Shown: in pieces, positions 1 through 8,627 of the stretch
Layout: each line of letters begins with the position of its first letter
Numbering within the stretch: the stretch's first letter is position 1
Assembly: GCF_004153455.1 (NCBI RefSeq)
Contig: NZ_SDQE01000016.1
Location: forward strand, 1 to 64,000
DNA: 64,000 nucleotides
Reading direction: 5' to 3'
DNA from: Allopusillimonas ginsengisoli
GTDB lineage: Bacteria; Pseudomonadota; Gammaproteobacteria; Burkholderiales; Burkholderiaceae_B
Made by a program: the position numbers and the translations under genes
The notes under the pieces: model-generated
What the model was told of the DNA's origin: nothing
Database searches by the model: none
The model's input: only the letters and a program-made list of their open reading frames with translations

Positions 1-200
1 AAACCGGCAAGATTGTGGCGCCCCAGCTGTATGTGGCGGTGGGTATCTCCGGGGCCATCCAGCATCTGGCCGGCATGAAGGACTCCAAGGTCATCGTGGC
101 CATCAACAAGGATGCCGAAGCGCCCATCTTCGGGGTGGCCGACTACGGCCTGGTCGCCGATCTGTTCACGGCCGTTCCCGAGTTGGCCGACCAGCTTTGA
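1..200 (+). CDS. etfA: Electron transfer flavoprotein alpha subunit, C-terminal end (partial)
   Basis: The last 65 residues of EtfA/FixB, cut by the window edge; the frame is open from base 3. EtfA carries the FAD that passes electrons from acyl-CoA dehydrogenases to ETF-ubiquinone oxidoreductase. The visible part is the conserved FAD-binding C-terminal domain: [18 protein letters not shown], then [14 protein letters not shown] and [10 protein letters not shown], all family hallmarks. An ETF gene fits a neighbourhood with two acyl-CoA dehydrogenases, since they need it as electron acceptor. The upstream part, and presumably etfB, lies outside the window. Confidence 0.95.
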   Translation, partial: TGKIVAPQLYVAVGISGAIQHLAGMKDSKVIVAINKDAEAPIFGVADYGLVADLFTAVPELADQL

Positions 201-294
201 CCTCGTCCTGCCTGCTTTGCTTGGATCTACGGTACGCTGGAAAGCTGACGCCCCCCCCTAACCCATCAATCCTCTATTTACGGTACTGACACTC

Positions 295-1107
295 ATGAAA
301 TACGAAGATTTTCAATTTATACGCTTCGACCGCCATCCGGACGGCGTACTTCTGGTCACGCTGAACCGCCCCGAAGTCATGAATGCCACCAACGCCCGCA
401 TGCACTGGGAACTAACCAAGCTGTGGTCTCTCGTGAACGACGATCCAGCTGTCAAGGTAGTCATCGTGACGGGTGCCGGCGACCGCGCCTTTTCGGCAGG
501 CGGGGATCTGGCCTGGGTGGAGGAAATGGTAGGCAACCCCGAGGTGGTAGCCACTGTCATGAAAGAAGCGGGTGACATTGTTTACAACATGCTGGCTTGC
601 GATAAACCCATCATTTCAGCCATCAACGGCACAGCGGTGGGTGCTGGCCTCGCCGTTGCCTTGCTGGCCGACGTCAGCATCATGGCCGAAACCGCGCGCC
701 TGACTGATGGCCACGCTCGGCTGGGGGTTGCGGCTGGAGATCACGCCGCCATCGTGTGGCCGCTGCTCTGCGGCATTGCAAAGGCAAAGTACTATTTGAT
801 GACAGCCGATTTCATAGACGGGAAAGAGGCCGAGCGTCTCGGTTTGGTCACGTTCAGTGTTCCCAAGGAACACGTTCAGGAAAAAGCCTTGGCTGTGGCT
901 GCTCAACTGGCACGCGGCAGCCAGGTTGCAATTCGGGCCACCAAGAAATCGCTGAACAACTGGATACGGGCCGCCGGACCCATTTTCGACAATTCGCTGG
1001 CGCTCGAGATGCTGGGCTTTCTTGGGCCCGATGCCCGCGAAGGTTTAGACGCTGTGCGAGGCAAGCGCGCACCCGACTTTCCTTCCGCCAAATTGGCCAG
1101 CGAGTAA
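295..1107 (+). CDS. Enoyl-CoA hydratase/isomerase family protein (crotonase fold)
   Basis: A 270-residue crotonase. The N-terminus has VTLNRPEVMNA, then the CoA/oxyanion-hole segment AFSAGGDLAW (about residues 64-73) and INGTAVGAGLAVALLAD (about 109-125). The usual first catalytic Glu of hydratases (as in GGGCELA) is not present here, and the second region reads GVAAGDHAAI rather than the standard Glu-containing form. Hydration is therefore not assured; isomerase, hydrolase or decarboxylase chemistry is possible. It follows etfA by 94 bases and may be co-transcribed with it. Family assignment is firm, substrate unknown. Confidence 0.85.
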   Translation: MKYEDFQFIRFDRHPDGVLLVTLNRPEVMNATNARMHWELTKLWSLVNDDPAVKVVIVTGAGDRAFSAGGDLAWVEEMVGNPEVVATVMKEAGDIVYNMLACDKPIISAINGTAVGAGLAVALLADVSIMAETARLTDGHARLGVAAGDHAAIVWPLLCGIAKAKYYLMTADFIDGKEAERLGLVTFSVPKEHVQEKALAVAAQLARGSQVAIRATKKSLNNWIRAAGPIFDNSLALEMLGFLGPDAREGLDAVRGKRAPDFPSAKLASE

Positions 1108-1296
1108 GCATGCTCAGATAGAGCGACCGCTTTTCAGCACATACACGTATAAACACCAAAGTACGGAACAAGTGCTTTATCAGTGTTGTCGCGGCCCGAA
1201 TTGGCGAGTTCAATTGGCGCGATGGGCCGAGCTGATTGGGTTCCAGTTACAACTGCCTCAGTTTGAATGCTGAGCGTTTTTTTGTATCATTGAAAC

Positions 1297-1314
1297 CTAA
1301 CAAACAAACGTTAG
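1297..1314. promoter_or_regulatory. Palindromic operator candidate CTAAC-N8-GTTAG
   Basis: Perfect 5-base inverted repeat with an 8-base spacer (CTAACaaacaaacGTTAG), 56 bases before the MmgE/PrpD start at 1370. The same arrangement, including the flanking bases CC-TAAC and GTTAGTT, occurs at 14838-14855 before the CitE operon. Size and symmetry are typical of TetR-family sites. No TetR gene is nearby in the window, so the regulator is unidentified. Confidence 0.6.
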
Positions 1315-1369
1315 TTAACAGCCTTAAACAAAACAATAAAGTCAGCTAATGACACTGTATGGAGACAGT

Positions 1370-2767
1370 ATGACAATCACCAATAGTCTGTCGCTAGAGG
1401 CAGCGGCTGTGCAATTCATCCAGGAACTGAAGTATCAGCATCTGGATGCAGCCGCACATGCAGGCGTCAGCCGCCTTATGCGCGACCAACTTGCGCTGCA
1501 GATTGGCATTTCACAGATGCCCTGGTCAAAGCAACTGCTGAAATACGCCACCGCCCAGAAGCGTGTAGGCGTTAGCCGCGTCGCGGCCAACACCCAGACC
1601 ATGAGCGCCGCGGATGCCGCTTTCGTCAACGGTTCTTATGGTCACGGTTTTGAATACGACGATGCCCATGGCCCCAGCTTCAGTCACCCAGGCAGTTGCG
1701 TAATACCCGCTGCGTTAGCGATCGGCGAAGAACTGGGGTCCACACTGGAAGAAGTCATTACCGCGATGGTCGCCGGCTACGAAGTCTATACCCGTATCGG
1801 GGTGCTGGCAGCGCCTGATTTGCTGCGGCGGGGCTTCCACCCACATGCTGTATTGTCCAACTTCGGCGCGGCAACTGTCGCAGCGAAGTTGCGCAAGTTC
1901 GACACACAGACTACGCTACATGCGCTTGCCATCGCACTCAGCCACGCCTCGGGCACCACGGAATACACCTCCACCGGCGGCTCCATCAAACGCATCCATG
2001 CCGGCATCGGCACTCGCAACGGTATGGTGGCAGCCGATATGGCTCAAGCTGGCATTACCGGACCGCGCGCATTCCTGACGGGCAGCAAGGGCTTCTTCCA
2101 TACCTTTCTGCAGCGCGATCCAGGCAATGACGCCGCGCAGCGCTTCGGGCAAGACCAATCCTTTGAGATCGGCACGGTGTGGCTCAAGGCCTACTGCGCC
2201 TGCTACTGCACACATGCCTATATCGACGCGCTGCGCCCCTTCGCCACACGACGCAGCGACATCACCAATATTCACTTGAAGATAGCACCTCACTTCAACG
2301 TCGTCGTTGGTACCGCCAACGCTAACGCCTATGAACCTGAAAACATCGAGCATGTGCAGTTCAGCCTGCCTGTTCAGGCTGCATTCGCGTTGCTCGGCAA
2401 AGGGAATGGCTACCGAATCCATCGCGACTATCTGGACGGCAACGTTGACATGACATCCATTATCGAGATGGCTCGTGCAATCCACATCACCGAGGTGCCT
2501 GAACTGGAGCAAAAGTACCCTGGCAAGTTCGTTGCCGATGTCACCCTGACCTTCAAGGATGGAACATCACAGCACGTATTCGTCGAAGATCCCTTGGGCA
2601 CGGACAAAAATCCTATGTCTGACGACGAACAGGATGCCAAGTTCATGGAGTTGACCACCGATGTGCTTGGCAATGCCCAGGCTCAAACTCTGCTGGTGAC
2701 CCTGCGAAACATGACTCCACATATGCCGACGAGAGATCTCATGGCACTGTGCACCCCGCCTCAATAA
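1370..2767 (+). CDS. MmgE/PrpD family protein
   Basis: 465 residues, full length for the 2-methylcitrate dehydratase / cis-aconitate decarboxylase superfamily. Seen: FVNGSYGHGFEYDDAH (the conserved H-x-x-D-D-type segment near residue 90-105), HPGSCVIPAALAIGEE, then GFHPHAVLSNFGAA, and KAYCACYCTHAYIDALRP, the region that carries the lysine/cysteine part of the active site. An earlier in-frame ATG exists at 1349, but GGAG at 1361-1364 sits 5 bases before the ATG at 1370, so I chose 1370. Followed 30 bases later by a Bug receptor; together they form a small operon behind the CTAAC-N8-GTTAG palindrome. The substrate is probably a C5-C7 di- or tricarboxylate, by inference from the family and neighbours. 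Confidence 0.85.
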   Translation: MTITNSLSLEAAAVQFIQELKYQHLDAAAHAGVSRLMRDQLALQIGISQMPWSKQLLKYATAQKRVGVSRVAANTQTMSAADAAFVNGSYGHGFEYDDAHGPSFSHPGSCVIPAALAIGEELGSTLEEVITAMVAGYEVYTRIGVLAAPDLLRRGFHPHAVLSNFGAATVAAKLRKFDTQTTLHALAIALSHASGTTEYTSTGGSIKRIHAGIGTRNGMVAADMAQAGITGPRAFLTGSKGFFHTFLQRDPGNDAAQRFGQDQSFEIGTVWLKAYCACYCTHAYIDALRPFATRRSDITNIHLKIAPHFNVVVGTANANAYEPENIEHVQFSLPVQAAFALLGKGNGYRIHRDYLDGNVDMTSIIEMARAIHITEVPELEQKYPGKFVADVTLTFKDGTSQHVFVEDPLGTDKNPMSDDEQDAKFMELTTDVLGNAQAQTLLVTLRNMTPHMPTRDLMALCTPPQ

Positions 2768-2797
2768 CTATATAGCCATCATCCAAAGGAGCAACGC

Positions 2798-3769
2798 ATG
2801 ATTTCACGCCGCCATTTCCTGCACACGCTACCCGCGCTTCCTGCAGCGCTGGCCTCCGGCATGACGCTGGCTAAGCCAATCGCGAAGAAGCCTATTCATC
2901 TGATGGTCGCCGCAGCGGCCGGAACAACCGTAGACGCAGCAGCGCGGTTCGTCGCCGAACCGTTGTCCAACATAGTTGGCGTGCCTGTCGTGGTCGAAAA
3001 TCGCCCTGGTGCCGGAGGTGCACTGGGCAGCGCCGTGGTCGCCAGGGCACCGGCAGACGGCCACACGCTTTTAATGACCGGTGTGACGCACTTTGCCGCC
3101 CTCTACTCGGGCGAAGCTGCAGCCACCTACGACCCGCTGGCGGACTTCAAGGGAATAGCCCGTGTATGCAGCGCCGCACTGGCCGTGGTCGTGCCAACCA
3201 ACTCACCTTACAAAACCTTTGCCGACCTATTGGCAGCCATGAAAGCCAACCCCGGCGAGATCAACTATGGCTCAGGCGGCGTGGGGAGCACCTCGCATCT
3301 GTGCACGGTCATCATGAATGACCGGACCGGCACCACCGCCAAACATATTCCGTATAAAGGAAACACGCAAGCCGTCACCGATACGGTGGCAGGCATTGTG
3401 GCCTTCACTTGCCAGGGCTCTGGCGGTGTTCTACCGTTGATCAAAGCTGACAGACTGCGTGCCTTGGCCGTGACCAGCCGGAAGCGCTGGGAGGCATTGC
3501 CCGATGTCCCCACCGCCATAGAAAGCGGCATTCCAGACTTCGAAGTAGCATCCTGGATGGGCGCATTCGCACCAGCCAAAACGCCTGATGCCATGATCGC
3601 ATTGCTATCGGACGGTCTTGCCAAGGTCGCCCGTTCACCCGAGTTCAAAGCCTTTTGCGACAATCAATCCATGTACGTAGAGTTGGTAGAGCATCGTGAA
3701 TTCCAGGCTGGCATGCCGGAAGAAGACGCCCACTGGCGACATGTCGCCGAGTTGATCAAACGCGCTTAG
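2798..3769 (+). CDS. Bug-type TTT substrate-binding protein
   Basis: 323 residues. The N-terminus MISRRHFLHTLPALPAAL is a signal peptide with a Tat-like SRRHF core, ending near residue 25. The Bug/TctC fold is clear: PIHLMVAAAAGTTVDAAARF, VVVENRPGAGGALGS, HIPYKGNTQAVTDTVAG, LRALAVTSRKRWEALPDVPT. These periplasmic receptors bind carboxylates and deliver them to a TctA/TctB membrane pair; no tctA or tctB is present in this window. AAAGGAG lies just before the ATG. It is paired with the MmgE/PrpD gene, so it probably imports that enzyme's substrate or a precursor. Confidence 0.93.
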   Translation: MISRRHFLHTLPALPAALASGMTLAKPIAKKPIHLMVAAAAGTTVDAAARFVAEPLSNIVGVPVVVENRPGAGGALGSAVVARAPADGHTLLMTGVTHFAALYSGEAAATYDPLADFKGIARVCSAALAVVVPTNSPYKTFADLLAAMKANPGEINYGSGGVGSTSHLCTVIMNDRTGTTAKHIPYKGNTQAVTDTVAGIVAFTCQGSGGVLPLIKADRLRALAVTSRKRWEALPDVPTAIESGIPDFEVASWMGAFAPAKTPDAMIALLSDGLAKVARSPEFKAFCDNQSMYVELVEHREFQAGMPEEDAHWRHVAELIKRA

Positions 3770-3788
3770 ACACTGATTTTGAGTGGCA

Positions 3789-3820
3789 ACGCGTAGCCGG
3801 CCAAGCGCCAGGCTACGCGT
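3789..3820. terminator. Stem-loop between convergent operons
   Basis: Perfect 10-base arms (ACGCGTAGCC / GGCTACGCGT) around a 12-base loop, 20 bases after the Bug stop and 78 bases from the stop of the converging CoA-transferase gene. There is no T-run, so if it terminates transcription it does so without a classic rho-independent tail. Confidence 0.5.
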
Positions 3821-3898
3821 CGAAACGCAAGATACCGCTTTAGCGCCTGCGCGCGGGCAATCGGTGTACGCCACGCTCACGCGCTTACCGCGCACTAG

Positions 3899-5080
3899 CT
3901 ACACAATGCGTTGCTCCCGCAACTTCGCAATGGCTGCAACGTCATAGCCGATTTCCGCCAAGACTTCATCGGTATGCTCGCCAGTGAGCGGTGGTCGCTG
4001 CCTAATTTCCGGTGGCGTACGCGACAGGGTGACCGGCGAAGTGAAAATCGGAATCTGCCGCGCCACACCTGGATGATCCATCCAGTGAATAACGTCTGCG
4101 GCGTTAATCGTCTCATCTTGAAGCGCCTGGCGGGGCGAGTTGACCGGACCGGCAGGAATTCTCGCCTTTTCCAGAAGCGCCAGGGCTTCGCTCTGCGACA
4201 AGTCTTTACACCACTCCGACATACGTTCACACAGCACCTCTCCGTGCTCACCACGCGACGTATCATCCGCGAAGCGTGGATCATCCAGCAGCTCAGGGTG
4301 GCCTACCAACTTCGTCCAGCGCTTGAACATCGGATGACCGATAACCTGCGTAATAATCCAGCCGTCTCGCGTCTTGAAAATATCCGAAGGGCCATAGCTG
4401 GGGCTGCGGTTGAGCATAGCCTGACGATCCAGTCCCAGCACAGCCTCTTCGATCAGCGCGCCGCTGGCCATGTTCAGCCCCGTCGATAGCAGCGAAGCGC
4501 TCACCTCCTGCCCCAATCCACTGCGCTGACGTTCATACAATGCGAGCATAGTGCCTAAAGCGCAAGAGAAGGCGGTTGCGAAGTCCACCACGGGCACCAT
4601 GGCTTTCTGAGGTTGGTCGGGCGTGCCGGCAATGTGCACGGCACCACTCAACGCCTGTCCTACGCCGTCAAAGCCAACACGGTCGCGCACCGCAGGGTTG
4701 GCACCAAAAGCGGTGGAGGCTGTCAGAATGATGTCTGGACGGATCTGCCGCAAGCTCTCGTAATCCAGACCCAGGCTCTGCAAGGTACGTGGCGGCATAT
4801 TGGCGATCACCACGTCGGCGTCCGCTACAAGTTTGCGCACGATCGCACGGCCTTCTGCACTATCCAAATCCAGCGTGATCGAGCGCTTGTTTCGATTAAC
4901 CTGCAAGAATAGGGCTCCCTCCCCCTGCTCGGTCACTGGCACGATGAACCTATCCTCACCCCCGCCGACCCGATCAATGCGGATCACTTCGGCGCCATAA
5001 TCCGCCAATAATGCTGCGCATAACGGTCCTGCAATGAAACGGCCAAAGTCCAGAACTTTGATTCCCTCAAGTACTTGCAT
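3899..5080 (-). CDS. CaiB/BaiF family CoA-transferase (type III)
   Basis: 393 residues from the ATG at 5080; the frame extends 12 codons further up, but AGAGAAAAG directly precedes 5080 and the family N-terminus (LEGIKVLDFGRFIAGPL) starts there. The catalytic Asp of the formyl-CoA transferase family is visible as D167 in VVDFATA. NRNKRSITLDL (about 62-72) and the C-terminal GEHTDEVLAEIGYD are family hallmarks. It would move CoA between carboxylic acids without ATP. It is the last gene of the long minus-strand operon that starts at 14787, separated by 167 bases from the acyl-CoA synthetase remnant. Confidence 0.9.
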   Translation of the reverse strand: MQVLEGIKVLDFGRFIAGPLCAALLADYGAEVIRIDRVGGGEDRFIVPVTEQGEGALFLQVNRNKRSITLDLDSAEGRAIVRKLVADADVVIANMPPRTLQSLGLDYESLRQIRPDIILTASTAFGANPAVRDRVGFDGVGQALSGAVHIAGTPDQPQKAMVPVVDFATAFSCALGTMLALYERQRSGLGQEVSASLLSTGLNMASGALIEEAVLGLDRQAMLNRSPSYGPSDIFKTRDGWIITQVIGHPMFKRWTKLVGHPELLDDPRFADDTSRGEHGEVLCERMSEWCKDLSQSEALALLEKARIPAGPVNSPRQALQDETINAADVIHWMDHPGVARQIPIFTSPVTLSRTPPEIRQRPPLTGEHTDEVLAEIGYDVAAIAKLREQRIV

Positions 5081-5247
5081 CTTTTCTCTTTTCCATAGAA
5101 AGCATAGTTCATACAATGCAATCCCGCTGGCTTACCGGTCAACGCGACACAATGGTTTGTTCCGTACCTCGGCATATGAAAATTCACGATCCACCCTTCC
5201 CCCTGCCTATTGCATTTCCATTTTCCGGAACATCTATTTTTAATCGA

Positions 5248-5529
5248 TCACAGCCACTCTCTTAGCCTGTTCCGCATAAGCTTGCCGTTGGCACCCATAG
5301 GCAACTCAGCGATGGCAATGATTCGCATTGGCAGTTTATAAGGCGCTAGATGTTCGCGCAGATACCGTTGCAACGCAGCCTCACCCGACGGATGCGCAGG
5401 GTCCTGCACTACAAAGGCAATCACCGCATAATTACCGTCTGCTTCCTTCCGACCTATGACTGCCGAATTCAAAATGCCTGGAAAGCGGTTGAGCACCTGC
5501 TCTACTTCTCCAGTGTTAACGTAGCGCTT
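5248..5529 (-). pseudogene. AMP-forming acyl-CoA synthetase, isolated C-terminal domain fragment
   Basis: An open frame whose translation matches only the C-terminal lid domain of acyl-CoA synthetases: NTGEVEQVLNRFPGI, NSAVIGRKEADGNYAV, then APYKLPMRI, and the signature MGANGKLMRNRLRE containing the family's catalytic Lys. The frame opens at a TGA (5530-5532) that lies inside the end of the upstream Bug gene, so the ~400-residue N-terminal adenylation domain is absent. A GTG at 5496 with GGAGAAG upstream could in principle start an 82-residue protein. I think a deletion remnant is more likely than a functional stand-alone domain. Confidence 0.65.
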
Positions 5530-6490
5530 TCACACCAGCCAGATCCACCAGGCGCGCCCACTTGTCGAACTCTTTAGGCGCGGAGACCTTCAAATCAGCA
5601 GGTCCCTGGATTGCAACATCGAGGCCCTGAGCCTCACATAGTTTCTTGAATCCAGGTGTGGCCGCCGCTTCCGTCATGGCGGCACCGATGACGTCCACGA
5701 TGGAAGCAGCCGTCCCAGCACGTACCAAGGCCAGAATGGGCGTAACAAAGTCGTATCCTTCCAGTCCCGACTCATTCATTGTGGGTACATCGGGAAGCGA
5801 TGCTGAGCGCTCGAGACTGGTGACCGCCAGAATCCGAATCTTGCCGGCGTGCAGCAAAGGCAACGTCACGCCTGTGCCATTGAAACCCACCTGAGCTTGC
5901 CCTGAAGCCACCTCCAGCGCCGCCTGCGAGGCCGACTTATAGGGCACATGCAGCATTCGGATATCGGCCTGCGTGCTCATCATGACTGCGGCCAAGTGAG
6001 AGGAGGTACCGGTTCCTGGCGACGAATAGCTCACTCCGTCCGGCATTTTCTTAGCAGCCTCGATCACATCTTGCACCGTTTGGAAGCGTGAATCCGCTGG
6101 CACAAACATCACAATAGGAGCCTGGGCGATCGACGCCACAGGCGTGAAGTCTGTCTCCGCATTGAAGGCGAGCTTGTCATACAGCGCGGGAAAGCTAAAG
6201 TGCGCACCGGTCGTAAACAGAATCTCATAGCCGTCCGGAAAGGATTTCGCAACATAGTCCGTACCAAGTGCTCCGCCTGCACCGGCCTTGTTTTCAACGA
6301 CGATCGGCACACCCCACTTCTCGCTCATTTGATTGGCGATAAAGCGCGCCGTAATATCGGTGCCGGTGCCTGGCGCGTTACTGACGATGACACGCACAGG
6401 CTTATTCGGATAGGTGTCTGCCTGCGCGACAAAGGGCAGCATCACACTGGCAGCAGCTGCAATAAAAAAGCGACGCATAAACATTTTCAT
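5516..6490 (-). CDS. Bug-type TTT substrate-binding protein
   Basis: 324 residues, with signal peptide MKMFMRRFFIAAAASVMLPF cleaved near AQA. Bug hallmarks: PVRVIVSNAPGTGTDITARF, VVENKAGAGGALGTDYVAK, HVPYKSASQAALEVASGQ and ILAVTSLERSASLPDVPT. GGAG lies 8 bases before the ATG at 6490. Its stop (5516-5518) overlaps the acyl-CoA synthetase fragment frame. It lies between an enoyl-CoA hydratase and a CoA-transferase, so its ligand is probably a carboxylate degraded by this operon; there is no TctA/TctB nearby. Confidence 0.93.
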   Translation of the reverse strand: MKMFMRRFFIAAAASVMLPFVAQADTYPNKPVRVIVSNAPGTGTDITARFIANQMSEKWGVPIVVENKAGAGGALGTDYVAKSFPDGYEILFTTGAHFSFPALYDKLAFNAETDFTPVASIAQAPIVMFVPADSRFQTVQDVIEAAKKMPDGVSYSSPGTGTSSHLAAVMMSTQADIRMLHVPYKSASQAALEVASGQAQVGFNGTGVTLPLLHAGKIRILAVTSLERSASLPDVPTMNESGLEGYDFVTPILALVRAGTAASIVDVIGAAMTEAAATPGFKKLCEAQGLDVAIQGPADLKVSAPKEFDKWARLVDLAGVKALR

Positions 6491-6622
6491 TTTAGTATCT
6501 CCAACATTTAATAGCTGTAGGTCAGCTCTAAGGTAAATGGCCAGGCAGATGGGTCAATGACCCGTGCTGTTCACCCAATCAGCACTATGCTGTGGGCCAA
6601 AGGTTTGAACTTCATTACATCG

Positions 6623-7411
6623 TCAAGCATCGTTGCCTGTGGCATGCCTCTTGCTCGCAAATCCATGGACGCCCTCCTCTAACGCTGACGACTGCGTACG
6701 GTAGCGATGCTGCATCCAACGCTCGTAGCGCAGTCCTTCCCTCAAGGGCAGCTCCATTGCATGGCGCGCCATCAGTTTCATGGTGGCCAAGGCCGTCGCA
6801 TCCGCCGCGCCAATCTCCTGTGCAAGCTGCAGCGTTACATCATCCAGTTCATTGGCGGATACTGCCTGTGCAGCCAGCCCCATGTCCACCGCCTCGCTTC
6901 CCGTCATGCGACGCCCGGTCACAAGGTAGTACAGGGCGCGCTGCAATCCGAGCTTGCGGGGCAATCGCTGAGAACTGCCGCCGCTGGGCAGCAAATTGCG
7001 ACGTATATGTTCGTCACCCAGTTGGGCCGCCTTGTCCGCGATGACCAGGTCGCAAGCTAGCGCCAGCTCGAAACCGCCCGCGACTGCAAAGCCATTGACA
7101 CAGGCCAGCACAATCTGTGGCGCGGACTCCAAACGCTCAAAGGTTTCCTGCATCAGATCTTGGTGGCGCATGTGCGCCGCACGATCTTCGAGTATGCCGC
7201 TCGCAAGCCATTTCAGGTCATTCCCAGCGCAGAACGCTCGACCGCTGCCACGGATCACGAGAACCTTGATATCACTCGCCACTGCGCAATCCTTCACTGC
7301 ATCGTAGAGCGCCTGCAACGTTGGCCCATCCAACGCATTCATACGTTCCGGGCGATTAAGCGTGAGGCGCCGTACATTTCGCGCGGGGTTATCAATCAGA
7401 AGCGATGCCAT
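6623..7411 (-). CDS. Enoyl-CoA hydratase/isomerase family protein
   Basis: 262 residues from the ATG at 7411 (AGGGA 7 bases upstream); the frame runs 9 codons further up without support. Crotonase features: RRLTLNRPERMNALDG, AFCAGNDLKW (oxyanion hole), VNGFAVAGGFELALACD with a Glu where hydratases have their first catalytic Glu, and GDEHIRRNLLPSGGSSQRL with another acidic residue in the second catalytic segment. Unlike the crotonase at 295, this one looks competent for hydration. It lies between the nitroreductase and the 5516 Bug gene in the long operon. Confidence 0.88.
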   Translation of the reverse strand: MASLLIDNPARNVRRLTLNRPERMNALDGPTLQALYDAVKDCAVASDIKVLVIRGSGRAFCAGNDLKWLASGILEDRAAHMRHQDLMQETFERLESAPQIVLACVNGFAVAGGFELALACDLVIADKAAQLGDEHIRRNLLPSGGSSQRLPRKLGLQRALYYLVTGRRMTGSEAVDMGLAAQAVSANELDDVTLQLAQEIGAADATALATMKLMARHAMELPLREGLRYERWMQHRYRTQSSALEEGVHGFASKRHATGNDA

Positions 7412-7491
7412 ATTATTTCCCTGCACGTTCTCAAACACTCAATCCGACAGTTCCCTGGTTCGTATAGCGGTCAGCGCAGCCGTCGGGGCGC

Positions 7492-8178
7492 TCACACAAA
7501 GCGCACCAGCTCGTCCATAGGTGCGCGGCTGGTGCGGAACTGATTGACAGGATGACTATCTTCCGCATAGCCGAACGAGATACCGCAGACCATATGCTCC
7601 GTATCGGGGATGTCGAAGTAACTACGTACGAAGCGCGCATGGCGGGCCAATGCGGCTTGCGGTGTGGAAGCCACGCCATGTGCTTGGGCAGAAAGCAGGA
7701 AGTACGCAACTAACCCACCGGCATCCACTAAAGCATACGACCCGAGACAAGCGGGCACGGTAACTATCGCCACATGGGGCGCGCCAAACAGTTGGTAGTT
7801 CTCAAAAGCTTGGCTCGCACGTCGCTCCGTATCTTCACGGGTAATGCCCAGTGCTGTGTACAGAGCAAGGCCCGCGCTACGTCGACGCTGTGCATGCACC
7901 CCCTGGTATCCCGGAGGGAAAGGCAAGTCGGAGTCTATCGCCGAAGAGTTAGCAGCATGATCCACGAGTGCTTGACGGAAGTGCGCTGTGCTTTCCTCAT
8001 TCGCGGTGATGACCAGTTTCCAAGGCTGCACATTGCACCACGAAGCGGAGCGACTCGCCATACTCACGATACTGCGGATCGTCTCGTGGTCCACCGTCCT
8101 CGACTGATAGGCACGACTGGTATAGCGGCTAGCAGTAAGACGATCAAGTGCGGAAAGGTCGGCGCATTGTGATTTCAT
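7492..8178 (-). CDS. Nitroreductase family flavoprotein
   Basis: 228 residues. Nitroreductase-like FMN-binding features: LTASRYTSRAYQSRTVD at the N-terminus, ASRSASWCNVQPWKLVI (about 43-58), DAGGLVAYFLLSAQAHGVAS and MVCGISFGYAEDSHPVNQF near the C-terminus. The family reduces nitro groups, quinones, enones or other electron-poor substrates with NAD(P)H. It starts 3 bases after the SnoaL-like gene stops, so the two are tightly coupled. In an acyl-CoA operon a role as enoate or side-chain reductase is as likely as true nitroreduction; the sequence does not decide this. Confidence 0.85.
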   Translation of the reverse strand: MKSQCADLSALDRLTASRYTSRAYQSRTVDHETIRSIVSMASRSASWCNVQPWKLVITANEESTAHFRQALVDHAANSSAIDSDLPFPPGYQGVHAQRRRSAGLALYTALGITREDTERRASQAFENYQLFGAPHVAIVTVPACLGSYALVDAGGLVAYFLLSAQAHGVASTPQAALARHARFVRSYFDIPDTEHMVCGISFGYAEDSHPVNQFRTSRAPMDELVRFV

Positions 8179-8181
8179 GAG

Positions 8182-8610
8182 TTAATCCTTTCCAAGCGGC
8201 GGCACCGCGGGGACAGTGGAGAAGTGATGATTCAAGATATGCCAACGCCCCGCTGCCCGGTTCAGCACCAGCGTGGCACGCAACGCCGACCGCGTGCACT
8301 GGCCGTCTGACAGCTTGAAAGAAAATTCGGCCATGCCTTGCGCCAGCACACAGTCGCTGCCAAGAATGCGCAAAACGATGTCCGACAATGTCATCGCGCC
8401 GAAGTGAATCGCCCCCTCATATGACGCGAAGTAGCGTTGTATGGCCTCGCGTCCCACTGAGTGTCCAGGCCGCCCGCCGAACAACATGGCATCCTCTGTG
8501 TAGACAGCGGCGATGGCAGCCGCGTTCCACGTCTCTCCCGCACAATTCCAGTCGGCAAGCACTTGAGCCAAAGCCGCCTGGCCATCAGGCATATTGTTGG
8601 TTATCTGCAT
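8182..8610 (-). CDS. SnoaL/NTF2-like small protein (DUF4440 / SgcJ type)
   Basis: 142 residues of cone-fold NTF2 type: ALAQVLADWNCAGETWNAAAIAAVYTEDAMLFGG (early helix plus first strand), HSVGREAIQRYFASY, then a strand-rich C-terminus ending ILNHHFSTVPAVPP. Members are small isomerases, hydratases or binding proteins, often without known substrates. It sits 17 bases behind the 8628 Bug gene and 3 bases before the nitroreductase, so it is an integral part of the operon. No catalytic residue can be assigned with confidence. Confidence 0.7.
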   Translation of the reverse strand: MQITNNMPDGQAALAQVLADWNCAGETWNAAAIAAVYTEDAMLFGGRPGHSVGREAIQRYFASYEGAIHFGAMTLSDIVLRILGSDCVLAQGMAEFSFKLSDGQCTRSALRATLVLNRAAGRWHILNHHFSTVPAVPPLGKD

Positions 8611-8627
8611 GGCGCATTGCCCTCTCT

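Noticed and set aside
243-260. C-run (ccccccccc) and repeated TACGGTAC before 295
   Set aside because: Too short and without symmetry or position that would make it a signal.
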